Positions 15,267 to 18,116 of a DNA stretch of 18,116 nt are shown here, piece by piece. This DNA is from Actinobacteria bacterium 13_1_40CM_66_12 (GTDB lineage: Bacteria; Chloroflexota; Dormibacteria; Dormibacterales; Dormibacteraceae): NCBI GenBank assembly GCA_001917895.1, contig MNEW01000035.1, forward strand, positions 1-18,116, written 5' to 3'. Made by a program: the position numbers and the translations under genes. The notes under the pieces were generated by a model. The model had not been told where the DNA came from. It did no database searches and worked only from the letters and a program-made list of their open reading frames with translations. Within the stretch, counting starts at the first letter, position 1. Every line of letters begins with the position of its first letter.

Positions 15267-16056
15267 GCGGGTGGCTGACCTCCTCTTCGAGTCCAACCAC
15301 GAACACTCGCCCGCGGCTGTCGCGCAGGACCTCGACCGGCGTTGAGTAGATCCGCGACAGCGACTCGGAGGTGATGATCTCGGTCGGCTCGCCCATGGCC
15401 AGCTTGCCTTGAGCGACGTAGAGGACGTGGTCGATGTGGGGGAGAAGCGGGTTGACGTCATGCGCGATGAGGAGGACGGTGAGCTGCCGTTCACGAGCCA
15501 CCGCGCTGATGAGCTGCACGATGGCCTGCTGATTGCGTACGTCGAGGTGCGACAGAGGCTCGTCGAGAAGGAGGAGTTGTGGCCGGCCGATCAGCGCTTG
15601 CGCCAGCAGGAGTCGCTGCTGCTCGCCACCCGAGAGGCGCCCGAGAGGGCGGTTTGCATATCCGCGGGCATCGACTGAAGCGATCGAGCTGTCGACCGCG
15701 TTTTCCACTTGGGCTCGGCCGGCAAGGCGCACACCCCACTTGTGGCCATCAACTCCTAGTGCGACAAAGTCGCGGCCCCGAATCGAAAGCTCGGGGTCGA
15801 AGGTCGAGCCTTGGGGCACGTACCCGATGCGAGGGTTTCCGCGCCTCGGCGCTTCACCGAGCACTTCGATGACGCCCGACGCCGGTGGGAGCAGACCGAG
15901 GATGAGGCGCACCAGCGTCGACTTTCCTGAGCCGTTGGGCCCGAGGATGGCGGTGAACGACCCGGCGGGGACGGTGAAGCTTGCATTGGCCCAGATCGCG
16001 CGCGATCCATAGCCTGCGGCCAGTTCGCGAGCGACTATTGCGGGCTGTTCCGCCAT
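15259..16056 (-). CDS. Metal ABC transporter ATP-binding protein
   Basis: 265 residues. All ABC ATPase motifs are intact: Walker A GPNGSGKST (39-47), Q-loop Gln82, signature LSGGEQQR (141-148), Walker B LLLLDEP (161-167), D-loop SHLD (169-172) and switch His199. Sequence style (VLGEAPRRGNPRIGYVPQ) fits the ZnuC/MntB cluster. The ATG follows the lipoprotein stop after one base (TGA-G-ATG), and its own end overlaps the permease start by eight. It energises metal import through the membrane permease. Confidence 0.93.
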   Translation of the reverse strand: MAEQPAIVARELAAGYGSRAIWANASFTVPAGSFTAILGPNGSGKSTLVRLILGLLPPASGVIEVLGEAPRRGNPRIGYVPQGSTFDPELSIRGRDFVALGVDGHKWGVRLAGRAQVENAVDSSIASVDARGYANRPLGRLSGGEQQRLLLAQALIGRPQLLLLDEPLSHLDVRNQQAIVQLISAVARERQLTVLLIAHDVNPLLPHIDHVLYVAQGKLAMGEPTEIITSESLSRIYSTPVEVLRDSRGRVFVVGLEEEVSHPHG

Positions 16057-16057
16057 C

Positions 16058-16954
16058 TCAAGACTGCAGGCTCAAGGCGGTCTCCAGCTGCTTCAGCTGC
16101 GCCAGCTGCCAGTCCTGGAACGTGGCCGTGAGCGGCTGAAGGGTCTCGGAAACGCCCACGAGCGGGATCTTGTTGGATTCCGCCAGCTGCTTGATATGTG
16201 TCGTGACCGCGGTCACCGTTTGGTTGTTGTAGACGAGCACTTTGATCTGGTGTTTCGTCACCTGGTTCTGGAACTCGACGACTGCCGCTGCAGGCGGGTC
16301 GTTGCCCTCGGCCACCGCGTCCATGAACTCGGGAGGCGAGATCAAATTGAGGCCGAGCAGCGCGGCCATGTAGAAGAAGATGCTCTCCGTCGATCCGATC
16401 GCGACGCCCGCGTACCTGTCTCTGATGTCCGCGATCTTGACGAAGTAGGGTTCAAGGGCGTGGCCGAACGCGGTGCGCTGCTGGTCGAAGTAGGAGGCGT
16501 TGGCGCGGTCGATCGACTTGTACGCGGCGGTGATCGCATTGGCGACCTGGATTACGTACTGCGCGTCGTACCAGAAGTGAGGGTTGTCGCCGGCCTTCTT
16601 GCCGACCAGATCGGCGACGTTAAGCACCTGGCGGCGGCTGCTCGAGTTGGCGTCGAGAAGCTTCTTGCCCCAGTCGTCATAGCCGGCGCCATTCAGGATC
16701 ACGAGGTCGGCCTGGGCGAACGCGCGGGCGTCGTTGGTGTTGCTCTCGTATTCGTGAGGGTCGGCGTTCGGATCCGTCACCACGCTTTGGACGCTGACCT
16801 TCGAGCCTCCGAGCTGCATGGCGATGCTGCCCCAGAAGTTCTCGCCCGCGACGACGTTGAGCGCGCCCGCACTTGCGGTCTGCCCGCCACCGCACGCTGC
16901 GCTTGCGCAGATGAACGCGACAGCACTGAGGACGACCGCGGTATTTCGTAGCAT
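16058..16954 (-). CDS. Metal-binding lipoprotein of an ABC importer (cluster A-I solute-binding protein)
   Basis: 298 residues. A lipoprotein signal peptide ends at ASAA-Cys21, anchoring the protein outside the membrane. Likely metal ligands are His67 (DPHEYE), His126 (DNPHFWYD), Glu190 (STES) and an acidic residue near 270 (VSETL), the spacing of ZnuA/TroA-type proteins whose third ligand is Glu. The His-rich loop typical of many zinc-specific ZnuA proteins is absent, so zinc is likely but manganese is possible. It is the first gene of the importer operon. Just upstream on the minus strand, AATACT (16967-16962) could be a -10 box seven bases from the ATG. There is no well-spaced ribosome site, so the leader is very short or missing. 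Confidence 0.92.
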   Translation of the reverse strand: MLRNTAVVLSAVAFICASAACGGGQTASAGALNVVAGENFWGSIAMQLGGSKVSVQSVVTDPNADPHEYESNTNDARAFAQADLVILNGAGYDDWGKKLLDANSSSRRQVLNVADLVGKKAGDNPHFWYDAQYVIQVANAITAAYKSIDRANASYFDQQRTAFGHALEPYFVKIADIRDRYAGVAIGSTESIFFYMAALLGLNLISPPEFMDAVAEGNDPPAAAVVEFQNQVTKHQIKVLVYNNQTVTAVTTHIKQLAESNKIPLVGVSETLQPLTATFQDWQLAQLKQLETALSLQS

Positions 16955-16965
16955 CCCTGGCAGTA

Positions 16966-16986
16966 TTGCACAAACGACTTGCGCAA
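16966..16986. promoter_or_regulatory. Candidate operator for the Fur-family regulator in the divergent region
   Basis: TTGCACAA (16966-16973) and TTGCGCAA (16979-16986) are separated by five bases. The second is a perfect palindrome and the first nearly so, and together they form a 21-bp imperfect inverted repeat. The pair lies between the divergent metal-lipoprotein and Fur-family starts, touching the likely -10 of one gene and the -35 zone of the other, so one bound repressor could block both. It does not match the classic Fur or Zur consensus that I know. A direct repeat GCGTTA (16995-17000 and 17003-17008) lies beside it. Confidence 0.5.
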
Positions 16987-17005
16987 CTTCAGTGCGTTAG
17001 AGCGT

Positions 17006-17011
17006 TATGAT
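17006..17011 (+). promoter_or_regulatory. -10 element of the Fur-family gene (likely leaderless)
   Basis: TATGAT (five of six matches) ends six bases before the ATG at 17018, the same distance as in the DUF222 gene, and no Shine-Dalgarno sequence precedes this ATG. The -35 region is poor, which would suit a promoter overlapped by the operator. Confidence 0.5.
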
Positions 17012-17017
17012 CTCGAT

Positions 17018-17407
17018 ATGCCTAGACCCAGCCCGGTGACGGACGCCGTGCGAAACGTATTCGAGGGCGAAGGAAGACACGCCTGGACCATCGATCAGCT
17101 GCACGAGGTCGTGTGCGGAGCGTTGGGCGCGGCCGACTACTCGAGCGTCTTTCGCGCCGTCACGACGATGGAGCGCGAGGGCGCGATCCGGCGCATCGAC
17201 CTGGGCGACGGCAAGGGGTACTACGAGGTGGGAGAAGGCCATCACGAGCACGTTCGCTGCGATTCGTGCGGGCGCGTTGCCGAAGTGCCGGGGTGCGTTC
17301 TCGACGACGCGACGGCGGGCGTGCAAAAGAGCACGGGATTCGTGGTCACGAGCCATCAGCTCGTATTCGGTGGGCTCTGCCCGAGGTGCGCGAAGAGCCG
17401 GCGCTAG
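17018..17407 (+). CDS. Fur family metalloregulator (Zur-like by context)
   Basis: 129 residues. The N-terminal winged helix (TIDQLHEVV, then YSSVFRAVTTMEREGAIRRI) is followed by the dimerisation and metal domain. The regulatory-site cluster is HHEH (75-78) with His113 further on; the structural zinc site is Cys81-x-x-Cys84 and Cys121-x-x-Cys124. All are present, so the sensor looks functional. The frame is open upstream to 16979, but the ATG at 17018 fits domain length and the -10 box. Divergent from a metal importer, it most probably represses that operon when zinc (or manganese) is plentiful. It ends tail to tail with the hydrolase gene, the two stops sharing CTAG (17404-17407). Confidence 0.9.
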   Translation: MPRPSPVTDAVRNVFEGEGRHAWTIDQLHEVVCGALGAADYSSVFRAVTTMEREGAIRRIDLGDGKGYYEVGEGHHEHVRCDSCGRVAEVPGCVLDDATAGVQKSTGFVVTSHQLVFGGLCPRCAKSRR

Positions 17408-18096
17408 GCGGCTGCCGATCCTCCGGGGCCAAGGTGCTTCCCGAAAAAGGCCATCACTCGAGACCAGGAATCCTCAGCTGCCGTCTTGTCGTACGCGCGT
17501 CCGGTCTCGTTGAAGAACGAGTGTCGGGCGCCGGCGTAGATCTTGATGTCGTGGTCGATCCCATATCGACCGAGCGCCGCGTCGAGGGCGCGGCCGGCGC
17601 CGGCGGTGAAATCGTTCCCGGGGTATGAGCCGACGACCGGGCAAGCCCGACTCACGGCGTCGATCGGCCTCGGGTTGCTGGCATAGAAGGGGGCGATGGC
17701 TTTCAACCGGTCGTCGGTGCACGCCCACGCGATCGCGAAGCCGCCGCCCATGCAGAAGCCGATGGCGCCGATCCGCTGCGGATCGACCTCGGGCATCGCG
17801 GCCAGGTGGGTGAGGGCGGCTTTGAGGTCGCCGATGCCGGCACGGTTCACCGACCCACGCAGCATTCCGGCCATGTACCGCGCCATGCACAGGGCGCGGT
17901 TGCGATCTGCGAACAGATCGACGGCGAGCGCGGCATAGCCGCTGCCGGCGAATCGGTGGCAGATGTCCTTGATGTTGTCGTTGAGGCCATACGCCTCGTG
18001 GATGACGACCACGCCCGGGTGGGGGTCGTTGCCGTCTGGGAGTGCGACATAGCCGCCGCCTTTGAGTGTGCCTCGATCGGTCTCGCGCGTCTTCAT
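17404..18096 (-). CDS. Dienelactone hydrolase family protein
   Basis: 230 residues, full family length (about 235). Alpha/beta hydrolase with the dienelactone-hydrolase arrangement: nucleophile Cys115 in GFCMGG, Asp162 in GNDFT, His192 in RHSFFN, and Glu34 in HEAYGLN that positions the cysteine. Classical members open dienelactone in chlorocatechol breakdown, but most homologues act on unknown esters or lactones. No signal peptide, so cytoplasmic. The ATG at 18096 has no convincing ribosome site in the 20 bases that remain, so an earlier start beyond the window cannot be excluded. No pathway neighbours for aromatic breakdown are seen. Confidence 0.9.
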   Translation of the reverse strand: MKTRETDRGTLKGGGYVALPDGNDPHPGVVVIHEAYGLNDNIKDICHRFAGSGYAALAVDLFADRNRALCMARYMAGMLRGSVNRAGIGDLKAALTHLAAMPEVDPQRIGAIGFCMGGGFAIAWACTDDRLKAIAPFYASNPRPIDAVSRACPVVGSYPGNDFTAGAGRALDAALGRYGIDHDIKIYAGARHSFFNETGRAYDKTAAEDSWSRVMAFFGKHLGPGGSAAA

Positions 18097-18116
18097 ATAT
18101 GTCGCCCCGAAAGATG

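Noticed and set aside
14433..15494. A longer frame for the ABC permease starting inside the ATPase gene
   Set aside because: The added N-terminus is Ser/Arg-rich shadow sequence of the ATPase gene; the true start at 15266 gives the normal family length.

Overview
The window is densely coding, visibly GC-rich bacterial chromosome with no rRNA, tRNA, CRISPR array or recognisable insertion sequence. The gene families (DUF222-HNH protein, BTAD/SARP-type regulator, YCII and DUF1059 small proteins, EamA exporter, large secreted beta-rich proteins) and two likely leaderless promoters point to a soil-type high-GC lineage: Actinomycetota, Chloroflexota or Candidatus Dormiibacterota. That placement is inference from family resemblance, not a measured phylogeny. 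No gap between genes exceeds 300 bases.

Left part (1-6300): the N-terminal two thirds of an APC amino-acid permease leaves the window on the minus strand. It is followed by a DUF222-HNH nuclease-like gene with a near-consensus promoter that places the transcript start at the ATG. A three-gene minus-strand operon comes next (small membrane protein, 50-residue DUF1059 protein, YCII protein). Then come two convergent genes that both look broken, a BTAD transcription regulator and an acetyl-CoA synthetase. Each has lost about 20-25 codons of conserved core and changed frame at the loss.

Middle part (6300-12650): two large secreted proteins of unknown function are transcribed divergently. One is probably beta-propeller-like; the other carries an HExxE motif suggesting a metal site. 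They are followed by a DMT/EamA transporter, a small SRPBCC-fold protein, a MarR regulator and a YceI protein. A perfect 16-bp palindrome lies upstream of yceI and is a good operator candidate.

Right part (12650-18116): a Fur-family metalloregulator faces a complete metal ABC importer (lipoprotein, ATPase, permease) across a 63-bp divergent region with two TTGCRCAA octamers. The importer appears to run on without a break into an SDR-type oxidoreductase, a small membrane protein and a class I methyltransferase (gaps of 1 and 13 nt, overlaps of 8, 4 and 1 nt). These three are candidate unexpected members of a metal-starvation operon. A dienelactone-hydrolase-type enzyme closes the window, sharing its stop with the Fur gene.

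Most worth checking: (i) three genes with conserved-core deletions of similar estimated size, which are either real decay or a systematic assembly error; (ii) the extended metal operon; (iii) the divergent secreted pair; (iv) the palindromic operators, two of which share the core TTGCGCAA.
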